Assembly (NCBI GenBank): GCA_946632055.1
Contig: CAMPAR010000008.1
Location: 1 to 45,653 of the forward strand
Source of the DNA: an uncultured Lachnospiraceae bacterium
GTDB taxonomy: Bacteria; Bacillota; Clostridia; Lachnospirales; Lachnospiraceae
Direction: 5' to 3'
Length of the DNA stretch: 45,653 nucleotides
The stretch's first letter is position 1. The number at the start of each line of letters is the position of its first letter. The notes under the pieces are model-generated. The model had not been told where the DNA came from, did no database searches, and saw only the letters and a program-made list of their open reading frames with translations. The position numbers and the translations under genes are program-made. Shown piece by piece: positions 16,926 through 23,792 of the stretch.

Positions 16926-17672
16926 CTATTTTCCCATCCGCTGCCGCACGACCTCATAGGCCAGCACGCCGGCCGCGACCGAAGCGTTCAGCGAATCAAT
17001 TTTCCCCTTCATCGGAATGGCGGCCGTGAGGTCGCATTTTTCCTTCACCAGGCGCGACACGCCTTTTCCCTCGGCGCCGATCACAAGTCCGACCGGCCCT
17101 GTAAGATCGAGGTCATACATCAGGGTTCCGTCCATATCGGCCGAGACGAACCAGAGGCCTTTTTCCTTCAGTTCGTCGATGGTTTTCGAGAGATTCGTGA
17201 CCCGCGCGACCTTCGTATAGTTGACCGCCCCCGCGGAAGTCCTGGCAACGGTTGCGTTCAAAGACGCCGAGCGGTTCTTCGGAATGATCACGCCGTGCGC
17301 GCCCGAGAGGTGCGCCGTCCGGATCACCGCGCCGAGATTGTGCGGGTCCTCGATGCCGTCAAGAAGGAACAGGAAGGGCTTCTCGCCGCTTTTTTTCGCT
17401 TCAAGAAGGATGTCCTCCACCTCGCAGTACTCCCAGCCGAGGAGCTCGGCGACGACGCCCTGATGATGCCCCGTCCGGCTGAGCTTTGAAAGCTTTTCCT
17501 TCGGCACGCGGTCCGTGCGGATGCCGGCTTTCCGGGCCTCCTTCTCAATCTCCGAGAGCGCCGGATCATGCAGATTGTCCTGCAAAAAGACGCGGTCGAT
17601 CCGCATCCCGGCTCTTAAACCCTCTCTTACGGCGTTCCTTCCTTCGAGCGTCAGATTTTCATGTTCTTCCAT
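16926..17672 (-). CDS. rlmB: 23S rRNA (guanosine-2'-O-)-methyltransferase RlmB / TrmH-family SpoU methylase
   Basis: SAM-dependent 2'-O-methyltransferase of the SPOUT class that modifies 23S rRNA. The 248 residues have the N-terminal L30e-like substrate-binding domain (LEGRNAVREGLRAG at the start) and the knotted catalytic domain with the motifs FLLDGIEDPHNLGAVIRTA, LVIGAEGKGVSRLV and IPMKGKIDSLNASVAAGVLAYE. The ATG at 17670-17672 has AAGGAAGG five bases upstream. Start sites further up would fall inside a hairpin (17707-17746) and lack a ribosome-binding site. It follows mrnC, another ribosome-maturation gene, as in many Firmicutes. Confidence 0.94.
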   Translation of the reverse strand: MEEHENLTLEGRNAVREGLRAGMRIDRVFLQDNLHDPALSEIEKEARKAGIRTDRVPKEKLSKLSRTGHHQGVVAELLGWEYCEVEDILLEAKKSGEKPFLFLLDGIEDPHNLGAVIRTAHLSGAHGVIIPKNRSASLNATVARTSAGAVNYTKVARVTNLSKTIDELKEKGLWFVSADMDGTLMYDLDLTGPVGLVIGAEGKGVSRLVKEKCDLTAAIPMKGKIDSLNASVAAGVLAYEVVRQRMGK

Positions 17673-17706
17673 GCGTTCCTTCCTTCGCGGCAGTTCTAAA
17701 AGCCGC

Positions 17707-17746
17707 GCGCCCATGCGCCGGTTATTCCTCCGGCATACATGAGCGC
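17707..17746 (-). promoter_or_regulatory. Hairpin between mrnC and rlmB (possible attenuator or processing site)
   Basis: On the minus strand GCGCTCATG pairs with CATGGGCGC (one G-T wobble) around an inner GCCGG/CCGGC stem and an eight-base loop. It is followed by GCGGCTTTTAG, a short T-run. It lies just after the mrnC stop. It may partly terminate or be an RNase site setting rlmB levels; no experiment is implied. Confidence 0.5.
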
Positions 17747-17758
17747 TTCCGTCTGTTT

Positions 17759-18226
17759 TTACTGTTCCTTCGCGTCTTCCGAGTCAAATCCGAGCCGCAC
17801 GAGTTCCACCGCGCGCGCGTATTTTCCCGAAAGATACAGGTATCCGATCAGGGCTTCAAAGCCCGTTGCCTCGTGGTATTCGAGGATCGACGCGTTCTTC
17901 GCCTTCGTATAGACCGCCGCATTCCTTCCGCGGCGGTACACCGCCTCCTCCTCTTCGGAAAGCTCCGGGAGGATCGCCCGGATCATCGCCGCCTGGGCGC
18001 GCGCATTGGCGCGCTTCGAGCAGTCCCGGTGCAGCTTGTTCGCCTGCTTATTGCCCCGGTGCAGCATTTCCGTTCGGTTCACGAGTTCAAAAATATTGTC
18101 CCCGATATAGGCAAGCGCGAGCGGCGAATACTGGGAGGGGTCGATCTCCGGCAGCGAAAACTGACGCCGGATTTCCCCGGTAATATCGCTGTCCTTTGAC
18201 AGGGCGGCATTTACGCTCTCTCCCAT
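17759..18226 (-). CDS. mrnC: Mini-ribonuclease III
   Basis: Double-strand-specific RNase that matures the ends of 23S rRNA. The 155 residues contain only the RNase III catalytic domain and lack the dsRNA-binding domain, as expected for MrnC. The conserved SPLALAYIGDNIFELVNRT helix carries the active-site Asp and Glu region, and EATGFEALIGYLYLSG is the second catalytic motif. It overlaps the cysS 3' end by 16 bases. The cysE-cysS-mrnC-rlmB order is widespread in Firmicutes. Confidence 0.95.
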   Translation of the reverse strand: MGESVNAALSKDSDITGEIRRQFSLPEIDPSQYSPLALAYIGDNIFELVNRTEMLHRGNKQANKLHRDCSKRANARAQAAMIRAILPELSEEEEAVYRRGRNAAVYTKAKNASILEYHEATGFEALIGYLYLSGKYARAVELVRLGFDSEDAKEQ

Positions 18227-19629
18227 GTGGTTCCTTCCCTGGTATCCTTCAGCACAATTCCCTTTTCAAGAAGCTCCGCGCGGATCCGGTCGGCCTCGGC
18301 GAAGTTCTTCTCCTTCTTTGCGGCCTTTCTCTTTTCAATCTGCTCCTCGATCCAGGAAACGAGTCCGCTGTCCTCTTCCGCCGTCTCTTTCTCGGCTCTC
18401 TCCCGGAAAAGATCCAGGGAAAGCACCTCGTCAAAGCTGCCGATCAGAGCTTTCTTCGTCGCGGCATCCGTGTCCGCCTTCAGCACGTCGTAAAGAACCG
18501 TCAGTGCCATCGAGGTATTCGTATCGTTTCCGAGCGCCTCCTTGAAGCGCGCCTTATATTCGTCAAAGACCTCCTGGTCGATGCCTTCCTTTCCTTCCGC
18601 TTCCTTCGCGACGGCAATCGTGCGCTTCAGGAGCTTCGAAAAGGCCGAGGAGGCGTTGTCCAGCGCGTCGAAGGAGAACTCGAGCGGTTTCCGGTAATGA
18701 GACTGCAGGCAGAAGAAACGGTAAACGAGCGGATCGTAGCCCTTCTCTTCAAGCACCGACACCGTCAGAATATTGCCCTTCGACTTCGACATTTTCCCTT
18801 CCCGGTCGTTCAGGTGATGCACGTGGAACCAGTAATTGCACCATTTATGGCCGAGGTAGGCCTCCGACTGCGCAATTTCATTCGTGTGATGCGGGAAGAT
18901 ATTGTCGACGCCGCCGCAGTGGATGTCCATGTATTCGCCGAGGTGCTTCAGTCCGATGCAGGAGCACTCGATGTGCCAGCCCGGATAGCCGACGCCGAAG
19001 GGGCTGTCCCATTTCAGCGCCTGGTCCTCGAATTTCGACTTGGTGAACCACAGCACGAAGTCGTTCCGGTTGCGCTTATTGGTGTCCTCTTCCACGTCGT
19101 CGCGCACGCCGACCATGAGCTCGTCCTCGTTCTGATTGCCAAGGGCATAGTAATTGTCAAGCTTCGAGGTGTCAAAATACACGTTTTCGCCGGCCTTGTA
19201 GGCATAGCCCTTCTCGAGGAGCACCTCGATCATGTGAATGAATTCCGGGATGCAGTTCGTCGCGGGCTCGACGACGTCGGGCTTTTTGATATTCAGCTTT
19301 TCCATGTCGGAGAAGAAGGCCTTCGTGTAGAAATCCGCAATCTCCATCACGGTCTTGTGCTCGCGCTTCGCGCCGGCCAGCATCTTGTCCTCGCCGGTAT
19401 CGGCATCGGAGGAAAGATGTCCGACGTCCGTGATATTCATGACGCGCTTCACATCATATCCGAGGTAACGCAGCGTCTTTTCCAGAATATCCTCGCAGAT
19501 ATAGCTTCGTAAATTCCCGATATGCGCGAAATGATAGACCGTCGGGCCGCAGGTATACATTGCGACCTTTCCAGGAATGTGCGTTCTGAACGGCTCCACG
19601 CGCCGCGTCATCGTGTTGTAAAGCTTCAT
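18211..19629 (-). CDS. cysS: Cysteinyl-tRNA synthetase
   Basis: Class I aminoacyl-tRNA synthetase that charges tRNA-Cys. The 472 residues show MYTCGPTVYHFAHIGNLRS with the zinc-binding Cys and the HIGH-type motif HIGN, the further zinc ligands in GWHIECSCIG and HHTNEIAQSEA, and KMSKSKGN (the KMSKS loop). Length is normal. Its start overlaps the cysE stop by four bases, linking cysteine synthesis to tRNA charging as in many Firmicutes. Confidence 0.98.
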   Translation of the reverse strand: MKLYNTMTRRVEPFRTHIPGKVAMYTCGPTVYHFAHIGNLRSYICEDILEKTLRYLGYDVKRVMNITDVGHLSSDADTGEDKMLAGAKREHKTVMEIADFYTKAFFSDMEKLNIKKPDVVEPATNCIPEFIHMIEVLLEKGYAYKAGENVYFDTSKLDNYYALGNQNEDELMVGVRDDVEEDTNKRNRNDFVLWFTKSKFEDQALKWDSPFGVGYPGWHIECSCIGLKHLGEYMDIHCGGVDNIFPHHTNEIAQSEAYLGHKWCNYWFHVHHLNDREGKMSKSKGNILTVSVLEEKGYDPLVYRFFCLQSHYRKPLEFSFDALDNASSAFSKLLKRTIAVAKEAEGKEGIDQEVFDEYKARFKEALGNDTNTSMALTVLYDVLKADTDAATKKALIGSFDEVLSLDLFRERAEKETAEEDSGLVSWIEEQIEKRKAAKKEKNFAEADRIRAELLEKGIVLKDTREGTTWERA

Positions 19630-20255
19630 ATTTTCTCCTTTTTCAGTTCATTCAGGCTCTCACGCAGCTGATCCATCTCGCTCTGCACCGGATCCGGAAG
19701 GTCGGTCTGATTGAGATCCATGTAGGGGATGCGGATATTGTTGCGCTTGACGATGTGTCCCGGCACGCCGACGACGGTGGAATTCGGAGGTACGGGCTTC
19801 AGTACGACGGAGCCCGCGCCGATCTTCGAATTCTCGCCGATCGTAAAGGAGCCGAGGATCTTTGCGCCGGCGGAAATCATGACATTGTCGCCGATCGTCG
19901 GATGGCGCTTTCCCTTCTCCTTCCCGGTGCCGCCGAGTGTCACGCCCTGATAGAGCGTCACGTTCTTCCCGATGACCGTGGTTTCCCCGATCACGACGCC
20001 GTGTCCGTGGTCGACGAAGAACCCTTCTCCGATCTCGGCACCCGGATGGATCTCGATGCCCGTCCGGCGCGCGGCCCGCTGGGAAATCAGGCGCGCGCGG
20101 AAATATTTTCCTTTCAGATAAAGCTTATGGCTGCGTTTGTAGGCCAGCATCGCGCGGAACGAAGGGTAGAGAAACACTTCCCACTTCGAGCGCATCGCCG
20201 GATCCCGGTCCGCAATCAGCGCCATCTGCTCTTTAACGAACTTGATGTAATTCAT
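19626..20255 (-). CDS. cysE: Serine O-acetyltransferase
   Basis: First step of cysteine synthesis: acetyl-CoA plus L-serine gives O-acetylserine. The 209 residues have an N-terminal helical region and a C-terminal left-handed beta-helix of hexapeptide repeats. Motifs include [17 protein letters not shown] with the catalytic His, [16 protein letters not shown] (CoA loop) and [12 protein letters not shown]. This is the shorter, Firmicutes-type enzyme. It overlaps ispF and cysS by four bases each (ATGA arrangement). Confidence 0.96.
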   Translation of the reverse strand: MNYIKFVKEQMALIADRDPAMRSKWEVFLYPSFRAMLAYKRSHKLYLKGKYFRARLISQRAARRTGIEIHPGAEIGEGFFVDHGHGVVIGETTVIGKNVTLYQGVTLGGTGKEKGKRHPTIGDNVMISAGAKILGSFTIGENSKIGAGSVVLKPVPPNSTVVGVPGHIVKRNNIRIPYMDLNQTDLPDPVQSEMDQLRESLNELKKEKI

Positions 20256-20737
20256 GTTCTTCCATTTCCTTCATACAGGAGGCACACGGCCTCGGCGGCG
20301 ATGCCCTCGCCTCTTCCGGTAAAACCGAGATGCTCCTCCGTCGTCGCCTTCACGCTGACGCGCGACGGTTCCAGTCCGAGTGCCGACGCGATATTCGCGA
20401 CCATTTCGTCATGGTAGGGCGCCATCTTCGGCGCCTGCGCGATAATCGTCGCGTCCACATTCGAGATGCGGTATCCGGCGCTTCGGACTCTCTTGCCGAC
20501 CTCGGAAAGAAGCTTCCGGCTGTCGGCGCCGAGATACGCGGGATCGCTGTCCGGAAACAGCTTCCCGATATCGCCGAGTGCGGCCGCCCCGAGAAGCGCG
20601 TCCGAAACCGCGTGAAGCAGGACGTCCGCGTCCGAATGGCCGAGAAGCCCCTTCTCATACGGAATTTCCACCCCGCCGATGATAAGCTTCCGGCCCTGTG
20701 CGAGCCGGTGCACGTCATAACCCGTTCCGATCCTCAT
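20252..20737 (-). CDS. ispF: 2-C-methyl-D-erythritol 2,4-cyclodiphosphate synthase
   Basis: MEP-pathway enzyme for isoprenoid precursors. The 161 residues start with the canonical [11 protein letters not shown] (metal-binding Asp and His), then [25 protein letters not shown] and the CDP-binding [20 protein letters not shown]. The ATG has CGGAGG ten bases upstream. It is the first gene behind the promoter at 20974-21002 and its approximately 230-nt structured leader. It overlaps cysE by four bases, so isoprenoid, cysteine and ribosome-maturation genes share a transcript. Confidence 0.97.
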   Translation of the reverse strand: MRIGTGYDVHRLAQGRKLIIGGVEIPYEKGLLGHSDADVLLHAVSDALLGAAALGDIGKLFPDSDPAYLGADSRKLLSEVGKRVRSAGYRISNVDATIIAQAPKMAPYHDEMVANIASALGLEPSRVSVKATTEEHLGFTGRGEGIAAEAVCLLYEGNGRT

Positions 20738-20967
20738 CGTATCCGATCCTCCGAAAAGGAATGTTTCCGTCCTGCCCCTCTGTTAAGAGGAGATTTCAAA
20801 AAAAACGCGGCTATTCAGCACCCCATTCGAAATGCTTCGCATTTCTCATTTCGGAGGTCAGAGAGGCTTCGCCTCCAGACCTCCTCGGATAAAATTGCCA
20901 ATAATCAGTCTGGAACACAAGCGTTCCATCCGTGATTATTGACATTTTATCCGGGGAGCTGAACAGA
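20738..20967 (-). promoter_or_regulatory. Structured 5' leader of the ispF-cysE-cysS operon
   Basis: About 230 transcribed bases without a gene. Three hairpins are seen. The first (20887-20952) is long, with nested arms GGATAAAAT/ATTTTATCC, CAATAATCA/TGATTATTG and TGGAAC/GTTCCA. The second (20853-20884) has GGAGGTC/GACCTCC around GAGGC/GCCTC with a GAA-type triloop. The third (20829-20845) has GAAATGC/GCATTTC. A run of eight T on the minus strand (about 20798-20805) follows. It may be an attenuator, a riboswitch-like leader, or an inserted repeat. The conserved T-box sequence is not present. Confidence 0.55.
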
Positions 20968-20973
20968 TAAAAT

Positions 20974-21002
20974 ATTATAACATTCTTTTCTCTCCTCTTC
21001 AA
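20974..21002 (-). promoter_or_regulatory. Sigma-A-type promoter for ispF operon
   Basis: On the minus strand TTGAAG (20997-21002), a 17-base spacer, and a perfect TATAAT (20974-20979) with an extended -10 TG. It lies after the DMT-transporter remnant and well upstream of ispF, so transcription should begin near 20967. Confidence 0.85.
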
Positions 21003-21020
21003 GTCTCTAATTAAGGCGCT

Positions 21021-21181
21021 TTACGCGGCGCTCTTCCGCCTCTCTTTCCGGTCCTGCAGCTGGGAAAGAATGACCGCAGAAAGCATCAGCGCGCAGCCTA
21101 AGTAGTCCCGCGCGCTCAGGCGCTCCTGAAGGATCACCGGGAGCAAAAAGAAAAAGGCAATGATGGAGCGCGACGCGTTGA
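21021..21181 (-). pseudogene. C-terminal remnant of an EamA/DMT-family transporter
   Basis: On the minus strand, in a frame different from tcdA, about 53 codons end at TAA (21021-21023). They encode a membrane-protein tail: one hydrophobic strand (SIIAFFFLLPVIL), the short polar QERLSARDYLG, and a last hydrophobic helix (CALMLSAVILSQL) before a basic end. This is the typical last two helices of an EamA drug/metabolite exporter. No start codon or upstream part exists; the sequence begins where tcdA coding breaks off at about 21181. It is therefore a deletion remnant, and tcdA reads through its first 40 or so bases in another frame. Confidence 0.8.
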
Positions 21182-21892
21182 CTGAATCAAATCTTTAATC
21201 ACTTCTCCCGCCATGATGAAGCCCATCACGGGAGGAACGAAGGGCACTGAGCCCGGCGTGGCCCGTCTCGTCGATATTTCGCCGTTTAAGGCCTCGTCGG
21301 GCTGCAGAGGGATTTCCTTCGAGTAGACGCATTTCACGCCCGAAATGCCCCTTTTTTTAAGCTCCCGGCGCATGATTTTCGCAAGCGGGCACACCGAGGT
21401 CTTCGAAATGTCCGCGACCTCGAATTTCGTGGGGTCGAGCTTGTTCCCGGCGCCCATCGCGGAAATGACCGGCGTACCGGCCTTTTTCGCGCATTCGATG
21501 AGCTCGAGCTTTCCGGAAACCGTGTCGATCGCATCGACGACATAGTCGTAGCCAGAAAAGTCAAACTCCGAAGCGGTCTCCGGCAGGAAAAAGGTCTCGT
21601 GCACCTCGACCGTGCAGTACGGGTTGATCGCGTGAATCCGCGCTCTTGCCACTTCCGTCTTCGGTCTTCCGACGGTATCGTGAAGCGCGTAAAGCTGACG
21701 GTTGATGTTCGACTCGGCCACCGTATCGTGGTCGACCAGCACGAGCTTTCCGATGCCGGCGCGTGCGAGCGCCTCCGCAGCGTAGCTTCCGACGCCGCCG
21801 AGCCCGAAGACCGCCGCGGTTTTCTTTGAAAGCCGTTCCACCGCGTCCTCGCCGAGCAGCATCGCCGTCCGCTGAAACTGTTCCCTTACCAT
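21134..21892 (-). CDS. tcdA: tRNA threonylcarbamoyladenosine dehydratase, with an altered C-terminal tail
   Basis: ThiF/E1-like enzyme that cyclises t6A37 in tRNAs to ct6A using ATP. The 252 residues show the ATP-binding VFGLGGVGSYAAEALARAG, DHDTVAESNINRQ, the DAIDTVSGKLELIECA strand and the GAGNKLDP segment. A conserved Cys-containing stretch (SVCPLAKIMRRELKK) and the PVMGFIMAGEVIKDLI end of the domain are also present. The last about 16 residues are not family sequence: they are a transporter remnant read out of frame. The core fold appears complete, so the enzyme may still work. It starts five bases after the discoidin-like gene stop. Confidence 0.93.
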   Translation of the reverse strand: MVREQFQRTAMLLGEDAVERLSKKTAAVFGLGGVGSYAAEALARAGIGKLVLVDHDTVAESNINRQLYALHDTVGRPKTEVARARIHAINPYCTVEVHETFFLPETASEFDFSGYDYVVDAIDTVSGKLELIECAKKAGTPVISAMGAGNKLDPTKFEVADISKTSVCPLAKIMRRELKKRGISGVKCVYSKEIPLQPDEALNGEISTRRATPGSVPFVPPVMGFIMAGEVIKDLIQSTRRAPSLPFSFCSR

Positions 21893-21897
21893 AAGCT

Positions 21898-22677
21898 TCA
21901 GCCCCTTCCCTCTATTCGGATCGCCGCAAGGGAAATGAAGCCGTCCGCGTTCTTTTCGGGCACGAGGTCATAAAGCCGCATCGTGCGGATCCCTGATCTG
22001 CGGACTAAAAAGCGCTGCCCCTCCCCGGTCTTTTCAAAGCGGAGGACCTCCTCCGAGCCGTCGGAAAACTGCGCTCTTCCCGACTCCCACACCGCGTCGT
22101 GCGGGAAATCGGCGCGAAGATAAACCGTCACAGACTCAAGATCAACCGGGCGTCCGAAATCGATCGTGAACTCGCAGTCCCGCCGTCCGTCGATGCCCCA
22201 GGTCACATAGGGCCATTCGCCGTGCCTGTCGTTTGCGTAAATTCCGTTGATTGCGTTCGCGGCAAAGAACACCGCTTCCCCGCGGGTTTCGGCATTCGCC
22301 TCGATATGCGGAAAAGCCGTCGTATTTCCGTGGAAATCATAGGGGTTCAGGGCGAGATCGCGGAAATTTCCCTTCTCCTCTTCCGGCACGAAGCCCGCGT
22401 ACAGGTAGTGACGCTCTCCCGAGAAGGCCGCCGGGTGAAAGCGGAGCCTCTCCTGCCCGGAAGGCACCGGATATTCGAGATCGCCCGCAAGATACAGAAC
22501 CGCGTCCCCCACGGCCTCGTCAAGCCGAAGCCTGCAGAGCGCGGGATAGCGGGAAGCGCTCACCAGGATCCGGCTCCCTTCGCCGTATTCGCCGAAATAA
22601 GTGCCGAAGCACTCCTCTTTTCCTTCTGCGGCATAGAGCACCGCTCCGTCTTTCGAAAGTACCCTGATCTCTATCAT
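21898..22677 (-). CDS. Discoidin/CBM32-like protein of unknown role, no signal peptide
   Basis: A 259-residue protein without signal peptide or membrane helix. The C-terminal half (about 120-258) looks like an F5/8 type C (galactose-binding-like) domain: an Asn-rich loop ANAINGIYANDRHGEWPY, a central strand CEFTIDFGRPVDLESVTVYLR, and a last strand FISLAAIRIEG. The first half is beta-rich and unassigned. It overlaps the PAP2 gene by four bases and precedes tcdA. It may bind sugars in the cytoplasm, perhaps linked to the neighbouring glycosidase; that is inference. No catalytic motif is seen. Confidence 0.78.
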   Translation of the reverse strand: MIEIRVLSKDGAVLYAAEGKEECFGTYFGEYGEGSRILVSASRYPALCRLRLDEAVGDAVLYLAGDLEYPVPSGQERLRFHPAAFSGERHYLYAGFVPEEEKGNFRDLALNPYDFHGNTTAFPHIEANAETRGEAVFFAANAINGIYANDRHGEWPYVTWGIDGRRDCEFTIDFGRPVDLESVTVYLRADFPHDAVWESGRAQFSDGSEEVLRFEKTGEGQRFLVRRSGIRTMRLYDLVPEKNADGFISLAAIRIEGRG

Positions 22678-23618
22678 TTCGCTTTCTTCCTTTCTTCCAC
22701 GCGGTCCAGCAGCCGGAAGGACAGCGGATAGACGCCGGTCAGCAAAAAGACCACGACCGCGTAGCGCAGGAACCGGATAATATACTGCGGCATCGTCGCA
22801 GACTCCAGAAGCTCCTTCGGGAAGGGCAGCTTCAGAAGGCTGTTCAACGCCAGGAAAAGACCGCCGCCGACCGCGACCCGGAGGATCATCCGGTACCAGG
22901 TTCTCGTCTCCTTAAAGCGCACAAATTTATGCTCAAAAAGGACGCCCGCGAAGAAGCCCGTCATCATGCCGAAGCCGTTGAAGTAATCATTCGAGCGGCA
23001 GTAAAACCAGCCGGACGCGGAAAGCACGATCAGGACGAGATACAGCACCCACTTCTTCTCAACCTTCTTCTGCAGGAAGCTCATGACGACAAGGATCACA
23101 ATACCGATCGCCCAGCCCGCGAGCACGTCCGTCGGATAATGGACGCCGACAGAGACCCGCGAAAGGCCGATGAGCAGCATCATGCAGCCGGTCACGACCC
23201 ACATCCAGCGCTTTTTCAGGGCCTGCGCAATCGATCCGTAGAAGGTGGCGGAGTTATTCGAATGTCCCGAGGGGAAGCTGTAGCCCTGCGCGCTGATATC
23301 CATGATATCCGCCTTCTTATCGACCGGCTTCAGGCACTTCACGGCCTCGTGGTCCATATACGGCCGCCGGCGCAGGAAAATATTCTTGACCATCGGATTG
23401 AGGGTGAGGTCGACCATCAGGTTCGTACCGATGAAGACGCCGGCCTCTTTGTCCCAGCAGAAATAAATAAAGGCAAAAATCGCGACCATCATGTATTCCT
23501 CGCCGAAAAGCGTGAGGAAGGACATGAATTTCACGCCGAAATCGTTCATCCAGCCCTGGATCCAGGCCATAAAGACCGGCTCCCAGCCAAGATAAAAAGT
23601 GTTTCCGAGTTTTTCCAT
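22674..23618 (-). CDS. PAP2 superfamily membrane phosphatase
   Basis: Integral membrane phosphatase acting on a lipid phosphate such as undecaprenyl pyrophosphate or phosphatidate. All three signature parts are visible: KNIFLRRRPY (KXXXXXXRP), YSFPSGHSNNSATF (PSGH) and LSRVSVGVHYPTDVLAG (SRXXXXXHXXXD), in the first 180 residues. Further membrane helices follow up to about residue 300, more than in the simplest PAP2 proteins (314 residues in total). GGAGG precedes the ATG. It is first behind the minus-strand promoter 23653-23681 and is divergent from the GH9 gene. Confidence 0.93.
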   Translation of the reverse strand: MEKLGNTFYLGWEPVFMAWIQGWMNDFGVKFMSFLTLFGEEYMMVAIFAFIYFCWDKEAGVFIGTNLMVDLTLNPMVKNIFLRRRPYMDHEAVKCLKPVDKKADIMDISAQGYSFPSGHSNNSATFYGSIAQALKKRWMWVVTGCMMLLIGLSRVSVGVHYPTDVLAGWAIGIVILVVMSFLQKKVEKKWVLYLVLIVLSASGWFYCRSNDYFNGFGMMTGFFAGVLFEHKFVRFKETRTWYRMILRVAVGGGLFLALNSLLKLPFPKELLESATMPQYIIRFLRYAVVVFLLTGVYPLSFRLLDRVEERKKAK

Positions 23619-23652
23619 AGGAAGAAAGCCTCCAAATCACAGGATTACGATA

Positions 23653-23681
23653 ATGATACTCTGAACAGAGATTTTTTTCAA
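23653..23681 (-). promoter_or_regulatory. Promoter for PAP2-discoidin-tcdA operon
   Basis: On the minus strand TTGAAA (23676-23681), 17 bases, TATCAT (23653-23658): five of six matches in each box with ideal spacing, about 35 bases before the PAP2 start. Its -35 is only 15 bases from the -35 of the plus-strand GH9 promoter. Confidence 0.8.
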
Positions 23682-23696
23682 GATTTTTTTCGGACA

Positions 23697-23725
23697 TTGT
23701 AATTTTTCGGAAGCTGTGCTATGAT
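23697..23725 (+). promoter_or_regulatory. Promoter for the GH9 gene
   Basis: TTGTAA (23697-23702), 17 bases, TATGAT (23720-23725) with an extended -10 TG. It stands back to back with the PAP2 promoter, about 60 bases before the GH9 start. In-frame ATGs upstream of 23793 lie in this promoter region and are not used as starts. Confidence 0.75.
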
Positions 23726-23792
23726 GTCGGCAACTGTGAATCAAGAGAGGCGGATCGTGAAAGGGTCTCTCTTCAAAAAGAAAGGCAGAACT

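Noticed and set aside
18196-19512. 438-residue plus-strand frame opposite cysS
   Set aside because: Antisense shadow of cysS; the sense product has all synthetase motifs.
20738-20967. T-box riboswitch for cysteine before the cysE-cysS genes
   Set aside because: Gene context would suit it, but the T-box core (GGTGGTACCGCG-like) and stem I GA and AG motifs are not seen; a GGGGTGC...CCGCG stretch is only superficially similar.
20811-21002. 63-residue frame in the ispF leader
   Set aside because: It only translates the palindromic hairpins and overlaps the promoter; there is no ribosome site and no family sequence.
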